From Alphaproteobacteria bacterium (GTDB taxonomy: Bacteria > Pseudomonadota > Alphaproteobacteria > Micavibrionales > UBA2020): a DNA stretch of 9,732 nt. The notes under the pieces are model-generated. The model saw nothing but the letters and a program-made list of their open reading frames with translations, was not told the origin of the DNA and searched no databases. Of this stretch, positions 1-5,524 are shown in pieces. How positions within the stretch are numbered: the stretch's first letter is position 1; each line of letters opens with the position of its first letter. The stretch is from the NCBI GenBank assembly GCA_029266795.1, contig JAQSWE010000076.1, positions 1-9,732 on the forward strand, read 5' to 3'. The translations under genes and the position numbers were made by a program.

Positions 1-114
1 AACCGGCATCAGCCGCGCTTTCAGCAGGTATTCCTGACCCGGCGCCAGCACAAGGCCGGATTCACGGCGCAGCAGGTCGACGAACAGCAATAAATCCTGC
101 GGATGCAAATTCAT
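1..114 (-). CDS. cheR: CheR chemotaxis methyltransferase, N-terminal fragment
   Basis: This is the first 38 codons of a gene that continues past the left edge. CheR uses S-adenosylmethionine to methylate glutamates on chemoreceptors and works against CheB in adaptation. The visible protein begins MNLHPQDLLLFVDLLRRESG and continues with a GLVLAPGQEYLLKARLMPV-type stretch. This resembles the helical N-terminal domain of alphaproteobacterial CheR (family pattern LLRxRSGLxLxxxKxYLLExRLxPV). The ATG overlaps the cheB stop as ATGA (111-114), and a GAAGG ribosome site lies 7 bases upstream (122-126). That settles the start and implies translational coupling. The SAM-binding domain is outside the window, so the identification rests on the short N-terminus plus its place directly after cheB. 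Confidence 0.85.
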   Translation of the reverse strand, partial: MNLHPQDLLLFVDLLRRESGLVLAPGQEYLLKARLMPV

Positions 115-1196
115 GCGACCGCCTTCAGCCGCCGGATCAGCGTGGCAGCCATGTCATCCAGCGGCACCGTTTCCGCGCTCAATCCCGCACTGACCACGGC
201 ACCCGGCATCCCCCAGACGACGCTTGATGACTCGTCCTGCGTGACGACCGCACCGCCCGCATTGACGACCGCGCGGCAACCGGCGACCGCATCTGTGCCC
301 ATGCCCGTCAGCACCGCCACCAGCAGTTTTCCGGTGTAGGATGCGGCAAGGCTGCGCAGCATTGGGTCGGCGGCAGGACGGCAGAAATGCTCCGGCGGAT
401 TCTGGTTGAGCGAAATGCGCCGATTGCCGTCTTCGCCCTGCACAGTCAGATGGTAATTGCCGGGGGCGATATAGACGCGGCCTGCCGTGACCGCCTCGCC
501 GTCCACGCCCTCGCGGCAATCAAGCCCTGTAGATTGCGTGATATTCTCCGCCAGCAGCGCCGTGAAATGGGCGGGCATGTGCTGCGTGATGAAGACCGGC
601 ACGGATAGCGGCTTCATCCCCGCCAATATTTTCAGCAGCGCAACCGGCCCGCCGGTGGACGCACAAATGGCGAGGGCCGCAGGTGCGTAAAGTTGCAATT
701 CCGTACGCGGCACAACCTTTGGTGGCGATGCGTCCGAAAAAAAAGGCGCCGGCGCTGCGGATTTGTCGCGCAGACGCCCGAGGATTTTCACGCGCTGCAC
801 CAAATCGTCGCGGAACGGCCCGGGATCGGAGAGGTCATGCACGTTCGGCTTGCCCAGGCAGTCGATCGCGCCCAGCGCAAGGCATTTGAGGGCGAGCGCC
901 GCGTTTTCCCGCGTCTTGGTCGAGGCCACGATAACCGGCAGCGTCGGCTTTGCCGCCAGCAATAAGGGCAGCGCGGTCACGCCATCCATGACCGGCATCT
1001 CAAGGTCGAGGATAACGACATCGGGCGCGGCTTCGTCCAGTTCCTGCAGCGCGGCCTGACCGTTCGGCACAGCCGCCGTCACCTTTATGCCGGGATCTGT
1101 TTCGAGGAAACGCGTCAGGAAGCCGCGCACGATGCTTGAATCGTCGACCACCATCACGCGCACGGGACCGGAAATATTTTTCCCCGACCCTGCCAT
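111..1196 (-). CDS. cheB: CheB protein-glutamate methylesterase/glutamine deamidase
   Basis: A 361-residue CheB of normal length. It removes methyl groups from (and deamidates) chemoreceptor glutamines and glutamates once phosphorylated by CheA. The receiver domain spans about residues 12-130, with acidic pair D18/D19, phospho-acceptor D64 in VILDLEMPVMDG and conserved K116 in CLGKP. A linker of about 40 residues, poor in conserved motifs, follows. The methylesterase domain covers about 172-358 and has all three catalytic residues: S180 in CASTGG, H206 in TQHMPAHFT and D302 in LTGMGTDA. The start lies 4 bases after the cheY stop and has no clear Shine-Dalgarno sequence, so translation probably depends on coupling to cheY. 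The stop overlaps the cheR start. A run of eight T on the coding strand falls in the linker (737-744), but the frame is intact. Confidence 0.97.
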   Translation of the reverse strand: MAGSGKNISGPVRVMVVDDSSIVRGFLTRFLETDPGIKVTAAVPNGQAALQELDEAAPDVVILDLEMPVMDGVTALPLLLAAKPTLPVIVASTKTRENAALALKCLALGAIDCLGKPNVHDLSDPGPFRDDLVQRVKILGRLRDKSAAPAPFFSDASPPKVVPRTELQLYAPAALAICASTGGPVALLKILAGMKPLSVPVFITQHMPAHFTALLAENITQSTGLDCREGVDGEAVTAGRVYIAPGNYHLTVQGEDGNRRISLNQNPPEHFCRPAADPMLRSLAASYTGKLLVAVLTGMGTDAVAGCRAVVNAGGAVVTQDESSSVVWGMPGAVVSAGLSAETVPLDDMAATLIRRLKAVA

Positions 1197-1200
1197 GACG

Positions 1201-1566
1201 TTACAGCACGCCGACCTGGCGGAATTTCGTCTTCAGGATATCGCGGTCAAACGGTTTCATGATGTATTCGTCGGCACCCGCCTCCAGCGCCTCCTGTATC
1301 TGGCCCATTTCGCTGTGAGTGCTGCAGAAGATGATTTTAATGTCCTCGCCGCCCGGAAATTCCCGCAGCGATTTCATGCAGTCAATGCCGTTCATGACAG
1401 GCATGTTCCAGTCGAGCAGCATGACATCGGGCATCTTGATTTTGCAGGCATCCAGCGCGAGCTGGCCGTTTTCCGCCTCGGCGCATTCAAAGCCGATTTC
1501 TTCCAGCAGCTTGCTCGCAAGCCGGCGCACGATGCTGCTGTCGTCCACGATCAGGCATGTTTTCAT
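1201..1566 (-). CDS. cheY: CheY-type single-domain response regulator
   Basis: A 121-residue stand-alone receiver domain. CheY is phosphorylated by CheA and carries the signal to the flagellar switch. All expected residues are present: D8/D9 metal-binding pair, phospho-acceptor D52 in LLDWNMPVMNG, T83 in FCSTHSEM and K104 in YIMKPFD. The DWNMP motif and the EALEAGADEYIMKPFD helix-4/strand-5 region are typical of alphaproteobacterial CheY proteins encoded in che operons. There is no output domain. A GGAG ribosome site (1572-1575) sits 5 bases upstream, and the ATG overlaps the cheW stop as ATGA (1563-1566). Known alphaproteobacteria often have several CheYs, some acting as phosphate sinks, so which role this one plays cannot be read from the sequence. 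Confidence 0.95.
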   Translation of the reverse strand: MKTCLIVDDSSIVRRLASKLLEEIGFECAEAENGQLALDACKIKMPDVMLLDWNMPVMNGIDCMKSLREFPGGEDIKIIFCSTHSEMGQIQEALEAGADEYIMKPFDRDILKTKFRQVGVL

Positions 1567-2024
1567 TTTGTCTCCGTGGCCGTTGTCGTCTCAAGGGGAT
1601 CGCAGAGCTGCCCGATTATTCCCCTGACATCCAGCTGCGCCAGCAATTCGCCGCCGCTCTGCCAGACACCGGTGACGGCCTTGCGCCAGTTGGCGTCCAG
1701 TACCGTCGGCACGGGTGCCGCTTTTCCCTCCAACGACAATACCTCGCCGACGCTGTCTACCGCAAGGCAGTAGAGGTCTCCATTATGCTCGATCACCAGC
1801 GACATGCCCGCCGCATGGCGCGGCGCGTCCGGCAATTCCAGATAACGGCGCAGGCTGACAGCAAGCGCAATCCTCCCGTGCAGGTTCAGGACGCCGATTA
1901 TGGCAGGCGCGGCACGCGGCACGGGGGTGAGTTTCTGCCCGCCGCGTATCACGTCATGCACCTCGAGCGCAGGCATGCCGCAAAGCTGGCCCGCAAGCCT
2001 AAAGGAGAGTATCTGGGCGGTCAT
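1563..2024 (-). CDS. cheW: CheW chemotaxis coupling protein
   Basis: A 153-residue single CheW-like (SH3-type) domain protein. CheW bridges chemoreceptors and the CheA P5 domain in the signalling array. The pattern of hydrophobic strands, AIIGVLNLHGRIALAVSLRR (residues 41-60) and the GEVLSL region fit the family. I start at 2024 (MTAQILSFRLAG), not the upstream in-frame ATG at 2039. An AAGGA site lies exactly 7 bases before the 2024 start, while nothing like one precedes 2039. The start lies inside the end of cheA (26-base overlap). The stop overlaps the cheY start. An oddity is NLHG at residues 47-50, where most CheW proteins have NLRG, and SLR where DLR or DMR is common. The fold should be unaffected. 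Confidence 0.93.
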   Translation of the reverse strand: MTAQILSFRLAGQLCGMPALEVHDVIRGGQKLTPVPRAAPAIIGVLNLHGRIALAVSLRRYLELPDAPRHAAGMSLVIEHNGDLYCLAVDSVGEVLSLEGKAAPVPTVLDANWRKAVTGVWQSGGELLAQLDVRGIIGQLCDPLETTTATETK

Positions 2025-4053
2025 GCACAAATCCTTCATGCGCGCGGCGGATCAGCGCGGGCGCATCCACCACATCGACCGCATGGCCATTGGCCAGCGC
2101 CTGGCCGAGCGAGCCGGAGCCGCTTTCCTGTTTTAATGCGACCTCGGGGAGCGCATCGACGACCCCGACCACACTGTCGAAAACCAGTCCTGCCTCCTCC
2201 CCGCCGTTGCGGATGACCAAGACCGGCTGCCGTTTTTTATTTCCCTCGACACCGTGCCACGCGATCAACGGCAAAAGTCCGTCGCGATAGGCGATGACGC
2301 GCCGACCGGCGATATCTTCCACCTGCGACATATCAAGACGCTCGATACGCGAGAGGTGCTCCAGCGGCACTGCGCGGTCGGCGCCGCTCCCGGCGCGGAA
2401 CAGCAGGGCGGGGCGCAGATTACTTTTCAGCACGGGCATGTCGGCAGATTCCGGTTTCGGCACGGGCTCGATACCCGCGTCACGCGCGATGCCGGAAGGA
2501 TCGAGGATCAGCACCACGCCCCCGTCGCCCAGCACCGCATTGCCGGAGAACAGGCGCAGGCGGCGCAGCGCAGGCGACAGCGGCTTCACGACGATTTCCT
2601 CCGCCGCCACGACTGCGTCGCAGATCACGCCGAAAACGCCGTTGCCGGCATGGAGGATAACAATGAAGGGGTTGAGCGACTTGGCCGCAAGCGTGTCCGC
2701 CCCGAAAACGGCTTGCAGCGACACCAGCGGCACCATCTGGCCGCGCAGGTCGAGGTATTTCGCGTTATTGATGCGCTGTATCTGGTGAACACCGCCCCGC
2801 CGCAGCGCAACCACCTCGCGCACGGTGTTGCGCGGGATCGCATAATGCTCGCCATCCGTCTTCACGACCAGCGCGGGGATGATGGCCAGCGTGAGCGGGA
2901 TACGCATGGTCACGACCGCGCCCTTGCCCGCGACCGATGACAATTCGACCGTGCCGCCGATTTTCTCGATATTCGCGCGCACCACATCCATGCCGACACC
3001 GCGGCCGGAAAGCGAAGTGACTTCTGTCGATGTCGTAAAACCCGGCGCAAAAACCAGCTGCTGGATCTGCGCCGATGACAGGTTACGCGCGCGCGTTGCG
3101 GGGACAAGCCCGTTTTCGACCGCCCTCTGCAGGATCGCGGCCTCGTCCAGCCCCCGCCCGTCATCGGCGACATCGATAATCACCTGCCCGCCTTCATGCC
3201 GCGCGGAGAGGCGGATGACGCCTTCGGGCGGTTTTCCTTTCGTCACGCGCAGCGCCGGTTTTTCGATGCCGTGATCAGCGGCGTTGCGCAACAGATGAGT
3301 CAGCGGGTCGCGGATGAGTTCCAGCACCTGCCGGTCGACTTCGGTCGCGCCGCCCGCCATGTCGATGCGGATTTTTTTGCCGAGATCGATCGCTATATCG
3401 CGCACAAGGCGCGGCAGCTTGGTCCATAAATTTCCGACCGGCTGCATCCGCGCCTTCAACATGCTCTGCTGGAGCGCGGAGACGGTTTTGTCGAGCCGCT
3501 GCATCGGCTGCTTTGAATTGGGCGTCATATGCGGCAGCAGCTGGTTGCGTGCCAGCACCAACTCGCCCATCAGCGTCATCATGTCTTCCAGCGTTTCGAC
3601 GCTGATGCGCAAGGATTTGGCGGAGACGTCGTCCATCGCGGCGCTGAAGGCGGTGACCGCCTCCGGCAGGCTTTTTTTCGATGCTGCTTCCATGTCGAGC
3701 AGCTCGATCAACGCCTTGTCTTCGCCGGGCGGCTCGGCCCCCGTCTCCGCGATGCCGCCGACGATGCCCTTGATGCGGTCGAGCGATTGCAAAATCAGCG
3801 ATACGGAATCCGTCGTGACCGGCACCGTGCCGGCACGATACTGGCTCAGCACGCTTTCGGCGTGATGCGTGACGTTTTCAAGGCGCGGCAATCCCAAGAA
3901 CCCGCAATTGCCCTTCACGGTATGCACAAGGCGAAAGATGCGCCCGATCAATTCGCCGTCATTGGGATTTTTTTCGAGCCGCACGAGGTCGAGGTCAAGC
4001 GCGTTCAGCTTTTCCGTGGTGTCGGTCAGGAATTCCTGCATCAGCTCGTCCAT
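1999..4053 (-). CDS. cheA: CheA chemotaxis sensor histidine kinase, P2-less, tandem CheW-like domains
   Basis: A 684-residue CheA. It autophosphorylates on receptor input and passes phosphate to CheY and CheB. Domains in order: HPt (P1) at about 1-105 with phospho-accepting H44 in LVHTVKGNCGFLGL; a short linker of about 38 residues; dimerisation helices (P3) at about 145-215 (ETLEDMMTLMGELVLARNQL); the HATPase domain (P4) at about 216-385 with N-box N257 in LLRNAADHGIE, G1 box DVADDGRGLD (294-303) and G2 box GRGVGMDV (350-357). A CheW-like domain (P5) follows at about 386-525, then a second, weaker CheW-like domain at about 545-675. The linker is too short for the P2 CheY/CheB docking domain of enterobacterial CheA. 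The start is supported by a GAGGAGGT ribosome site (4063-4070) 10 bases upstream. The 3' end overlaps cheW by 26 bases. Confidence 0.97.
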   Translation of the reverse strand: MDELMQEFLTDTTEKLNALDLDLVRLEKNPNDGELIGRIFRLVHTVKGNCGFLGLPRLENVTHHAESVLSQYRAGTVPVTTDSVSLILQSLDRIKGIVGGIAETGAEPPGEDKALIELLDMEAASKKSLPEAVTAFSAAMDDVSAKSLRISVETLEDMMTLMGELVLARNQLLPHMTPNSKQPMQRLDKTVSALQQSMLKARMQPVGNLWTKLPRLVRDIAIDLGKKIRIDMAGGATEVDRQVLELIRDPLTHLLRNAADHGIEKPALRVTKGKPPEGVIRLSARHEGGQVIIDVADDGRGLDEAAILQRAVENGLVPATRARNLSSAQIQQLVFAPGFTTSTEVTSLSGRGVGMDVVRANIEKIGGTVELSSVAGKGAVVTMRIPLTLAIIPALVVKTDGEHYAIPRNTVREVVALRRGGVHQIQRINNAKYLDLRGQMVPLVSLQAVFGADTLAAKSLNPFIVILHAGNGVFGVICDAVVAAEEIVVKPLSPALRRLRLFSGNAVLGDGGVVLILDPSGIARDAGIEPVPKPESADMPVLKSNLRPALLFRAGSGADRAVPLEHLSRIERLDMSQVEDIAGRRVIAYRDGLLPLIAWHGVEGNKKRQPVLVIRNGGEEAGLVFDSVVGVVDALPEVALKQESGSGSLGQALANGHAVDVVDAPALIRRAHEGFVHDRPDTLL
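2032..2036 (-). promoter_or_regulatory. Ribosome binding site choosing the cheW start
   Basis: AAGGA on the minus strand, 7 bases before the ATG at 2022-2024. It lies inside the cheA coding end. The alternative in-frame ATG at 2037-2039 is preceded only by a GC-rich stretch without a Shine-Dalgarno match, so this site decides the start. Confidence 0.7.
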
Positions 4054-4062
4054 CGCGGGACA

Positions 4063-4070
4063 ACCTCCTC
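4063..4070 (-). promoter_or_regulatory. Strong ribosome binding site of cheA
   Basis: GAGGAGGT on the minus strand, close to the full anti-Shine-Dalgarno complement, 9-10 bases before the cheA ATG (4051-4053). It is the strongest ribosome site in the window. An imperfect palindrome, CTTGTAC-CT-GTACGAG (4068-4083), partly overlaps it. Confidence 0.7.
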
Positions 4071-4089
4071 GTACAGGTACAAGGATGGC

Positions 4090-4134
4090 GGATAAGCATT
4101 AAATTTCAATTATCCGGCGCATACCGCCGTATGC
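4090..4134 (-). repeat. Two small inverted repeats between the ankyrin gene and cheA
   Basis: Reading the minus strand just after the ankyrin gene stop, the first hairpin is GCATAC-GGCG-GTATGC (4119-4134, perfect 6-base arms, 4-base loop). The second is GGATAA-N14-TTATCC (4090-4115, perfect 6-base arms). Neither is followed by a run of T, so they are not convincing rho-independent terminators. They could reduce read-through, protect an mRNA end, or mean nothing. Confidence 0.4.
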
Positions 4135-4138
4135 CAAA

Positions 4139-4660
4139 TCAGGGTTTGATTTTAAAAACTGCGCGTGGCGGCGCGGCGACCGGCCTTTCGGTCTGCAGCC
4201 CCTGCTCCGCGATGTACTCGCGGAAGGCATGCAGCGTGACTGTGTTGGGGTCCTGTTCCTCGAACCGCGCCTTGATGCGCGCAGCCATGTCCGGCGTGAA
4301 TTTTCCCTGCGCAAGATCGTAAGGCGTCTGTCTGGCATCGTTTTGAAGGGCGAAATTCGCGCCGTAGACAAGCATGACCTCCATGCTCTGCGCGTTGCCG
4401 GTACGGGCGACCATATGCGCGACAGTTTCGCCGCGCTTGTCTTTCTGGTTGATGGCGGCGCCTGTATGGAGCATCAAGACAATCACGTCCTGGTTGCCGG
4501 TCGCGGTTGCGAGCATCAGGGGCGTCTGGCCGCGCGCGTTCTGCTGCGAAAGGTCGGCACGCTGGATGAGGAATTTGATCTGATCGAAATCGGGCCGCTG
4601 CTTGCCGAATTCGGCGAGCAGTTCCTGTCCATATTGGGCGGCTTGCGGATCGGCGGCCAT
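4139..4660 (-). CDS. Small ankyrin-repeat protein at the head of the che operon
   Basis: A 173-residue protein with no signal peptide or membrane segment, so probably cytoplasmic. Ankyrin repeats are protein-binding scaffolds, and the sequence shows no catalytic motif. Residues about 25-37 (DFDQIKFLIQRAD) look like the end of a degenerate first repeat. Clear repeats follow at about 41-73 (ARGQTPLMLATATGN, then VLMLHTGAAINQKD) and 74-106 (KRGETVAHMVARTGN, then VMLVYGANFALQND). A partial cap starts at about 107 (ARQTPYDLAQ). The C-terminus (about 135-173) is non-repeat and ends in a proline/alanine-rich basic tail. A good promoter lies directly upstream, and cheA begins 85 bases downstream on the same strand. 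That suggests cotranscription and perhaps a chemotaxis-related binding role, but this is inference. The start has only a weak ribosome site. Its partner is unknown. Confidence 0.85.
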   Translation of the reverse strand: MAADPQAAQYGQELLAEFGKQRPDFDQIKFLIQRADLSQQNARGQTPLMLATATGNQDVIVLMLHTGAAINQKDKRGETVAHMVARTGNAQSMEVMLVYGANFALQNDARQTPYDLAQGKFTPDMAARIKARFEEQDPNTVTLHAFREYIAEQGLQTERPVAAPPRAVFKIKP

Positions 4661-4663
4661 CGT

Positions 4664-4678
4664 TGAAAACCCGGTTAA
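4664..4678 (-). promoter_or_regulatory. CtrA-like box near-match before the ankyrin/che operon start
   Basis: On the minus strand this reads TTAA-CCGGGTT-TTCA, matching the CtrA consensus TTAA-N7-TTAA at 7 of 8 fixed positions. It lies between the predicted transcription start and the ankyrin ATG. Such a short AT-rich motif can arise by chance, so this is a candidate only. Confidence 0.25.
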
Positions 4679-4693
4679 TGAGGCGTGACTACT

Positions 4694-4721
4694 ATTCTAC
4701 GGGAAGCTGAGATTATGTCAA
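4694..4721 (-). promoter_or_regulatory. Sigma-70-type promoter of the ankyrin-che operon
   Basis: On the minus strand: -35 TTGACA (4716-4721, perfect consensus), a 16-base spacer, then -10 TAGAAT (4694-4699, five of six consensus bases). The transcript would start near 4687, about 27 bases before the ankyrin ATG. It is the best housekeeping-type promoter I can see here and points straight at the operon. Confidence 0.65.
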
Positions 4722-4728
4722 TCTTCCC
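4701..4728. promoter_or_regulatory. Inverted repeat flanking the -35 box, candidate operator
   Basis: GGGAAG (4701-4706) and CTTCCC (4723-4728) are perfect 6-base inverted arms separated by 16 bases. They bracket the -35 hexamer (4716-4721) and part of the spacer of the che promoter. A dimeric regulator binding here would touch the polymerase site, but no regulator is identified. Chance cannot be excluded. Confidence 0.3.
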
Positions 4729-4754
4729 TTGGCCTTCTGTTTTTTCACAATGTC

Positions 4755-4825
4755 CAATAACCGTTTATCATCTTAAACATAACACAATAATGCGTAAAAC
4801 GCAATTATTGAATGATAACGGATTG
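4755..4825. repeat. Nested imperfect inverted repeat in the chpT-ankyrin intergenic region
   Basis: The inner arms are CAATAATGCGT (4785-4795) and ACGCAATTATTG (4799-4810), pairing over 11 bases with one bulged base and a 3-base loop. The outer arms, CAATAACCGTTTATCAT (4755-4771) and ATGATAACGGATTG (4812-4825), pair over about 14 bases with small bulges. The two sets are nested around nearly the same axis. The stretch is markedly more AT-rich than the genes. It contains no supported reading frame. Confidence 0.6.
4785..4810 (-). terminator. Possible terminator of the pmm/pgm-chpT transcript
   Basis: The minus-strand transcript would form CAAUAAUUGCGU-UU-ACGCAUUAUUG about 48 bases after the chpT stop, followed by the T-rich tail TGTTATGTTT. 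The stem is long but AT-rich and the T tract is interrupted, so it is weaker than a textbook rho-independent terminator. It lies before the che promoter, where a terminator would make sense. Confidence 0.4.
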
Positions 4826-4857
4826 ATCTGCCTTGCGAATAATCTGCGGTTTTTTGA

Positions 4858-5499
4858 TTACGCCGTGTGAAGCTGGAATTCGACGCGGCCGAATTCCGCC
4901 TGCGACGACCATGAAATTTTCAGGTCGAATAGCTGGGCGAATTTGCCGGTGATATAGGCATGCACCGAACGCGGATCGAGGTCATCCGCACTCGTCTCCC
5001 CGCGCAACGCGGCCTCGGCCCCTTCGCGGAAACCGGGGTTCTTGCCGGTGACGAGGATTTTCACGCCCTTGTTGCCTTCCAGCGAAGTCACGGAAATCTT
5101 GCCCTCGCCGTGGTTGCATTCTTCGGCCATGATCAGCAGGTTCAACAGCACCTTGAAAAACCCGCGCGGGGGCATGGAATATTTCACGCCCAGATCAGGT
5201 TCAAACTCGGCTTGAATGCGGCCGGATTTCAGAAGGTCGGAGAAAACTTCGCGGATATCCTTGAAGCCGACGTTTTTGTCGGTGCCCGCCGCGCCGTAGG
5301 ACAGGCGGAAGGCTTTGAGGCGGATGGAGGCCTGCAATGCGCTGTCGGCGATCAGCTTCATCGCCTCGTCGCCCGCATCTTCGCCCAGTTCCTGCATCAG
5401 CTCGACGCCGTTGCTGATCGCGCCCACGGGGCTGACCAGATCGTGGCAAATGCGCGATGCAATCAGTTCCATCACGCGCGGGCTCAGCAGGACATCCAT
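4858..5499 (-). CDS. chpT: ChpT-like histidine phosphotransferase
   Basis: A 213-residue protein of the ChpT family. In Caulobacter and relatives ChpT carries phosphate from the hybrid kinase CckA to CtrA and CpdR, controlling cell cycle and motility genes. The N-terminal helical hairpin carries the phospho-acceptor H19 in ASRICHDLVSPVGAISNG (residues 14-31). This is the family signature, in which H is followed by D and then SP-A. Residues about 75-213 form the degenerate HATPase-like C-terminal domain, with GEGKISVTSLEGN, ALRGE (about 164-168) and RSVHAYITGKFAQ matching the typical ChpT layout. No ATP-binding N, G1 or G2 boxes are intact, as expected. The ribosome site AAGGGG lies 6 bases before the ATG. 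It follows the hexose-phosphate mutase gene by 25 bases, so the two are probably cotranscribed. A ChpT paralogue dedicated to another relay is possible. Confidence 0.85.
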   Translation of the reverse strand: MDVLLSPRVMELIASRICHDLVSPVGAISNGVELMQELGEDAGDEAMKLIADSALQASIRLKAFRLSYGAAGTDKNVGFKDIREVFSDLLKSGRIQAEFEPDLGVKYSMPPRGFFKVLLNLLIMAEECNHGEGKISVTSLEGNKGVKILVTGKNPGFREGAEAALRGETSADDLDPRSVHAYITGKFAQLFDLKISWSSQAEFGRVEFQLHTA

Positions 5500-5524
5500 G
5501 ATATTCCCCTTGGTTTTTAAAAAG

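Noticed and set aside
737..744. Run of eight identical bases in cheB, a possible slippage or frameshift site
   Set aside because: The frame is intact on both sides and the run falls in the variable inter-domain linker, so there is no sign of programmed slippage.
2025..2039. Upstream ATG adding five residues to CheW
   Set aside because: No ribosome site precedes 2039, while AAGGA lies 7 bases before the 2024 start.
1087..2940. Several plus-strand open frames of about 220 residues opposite cheB, cheY, cheW and cheA
   Set aside because: They overlap genes with full catalytic motifs, and their translations have the biased composition of antisense frames.
4685..4870. Plus-strand 61-residue reading frame in the intergenic region
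   Set aside because: It crosses the nested inverted repeat and the che promoter, has no good ribosome site, and runs into the antisense end of chpT.
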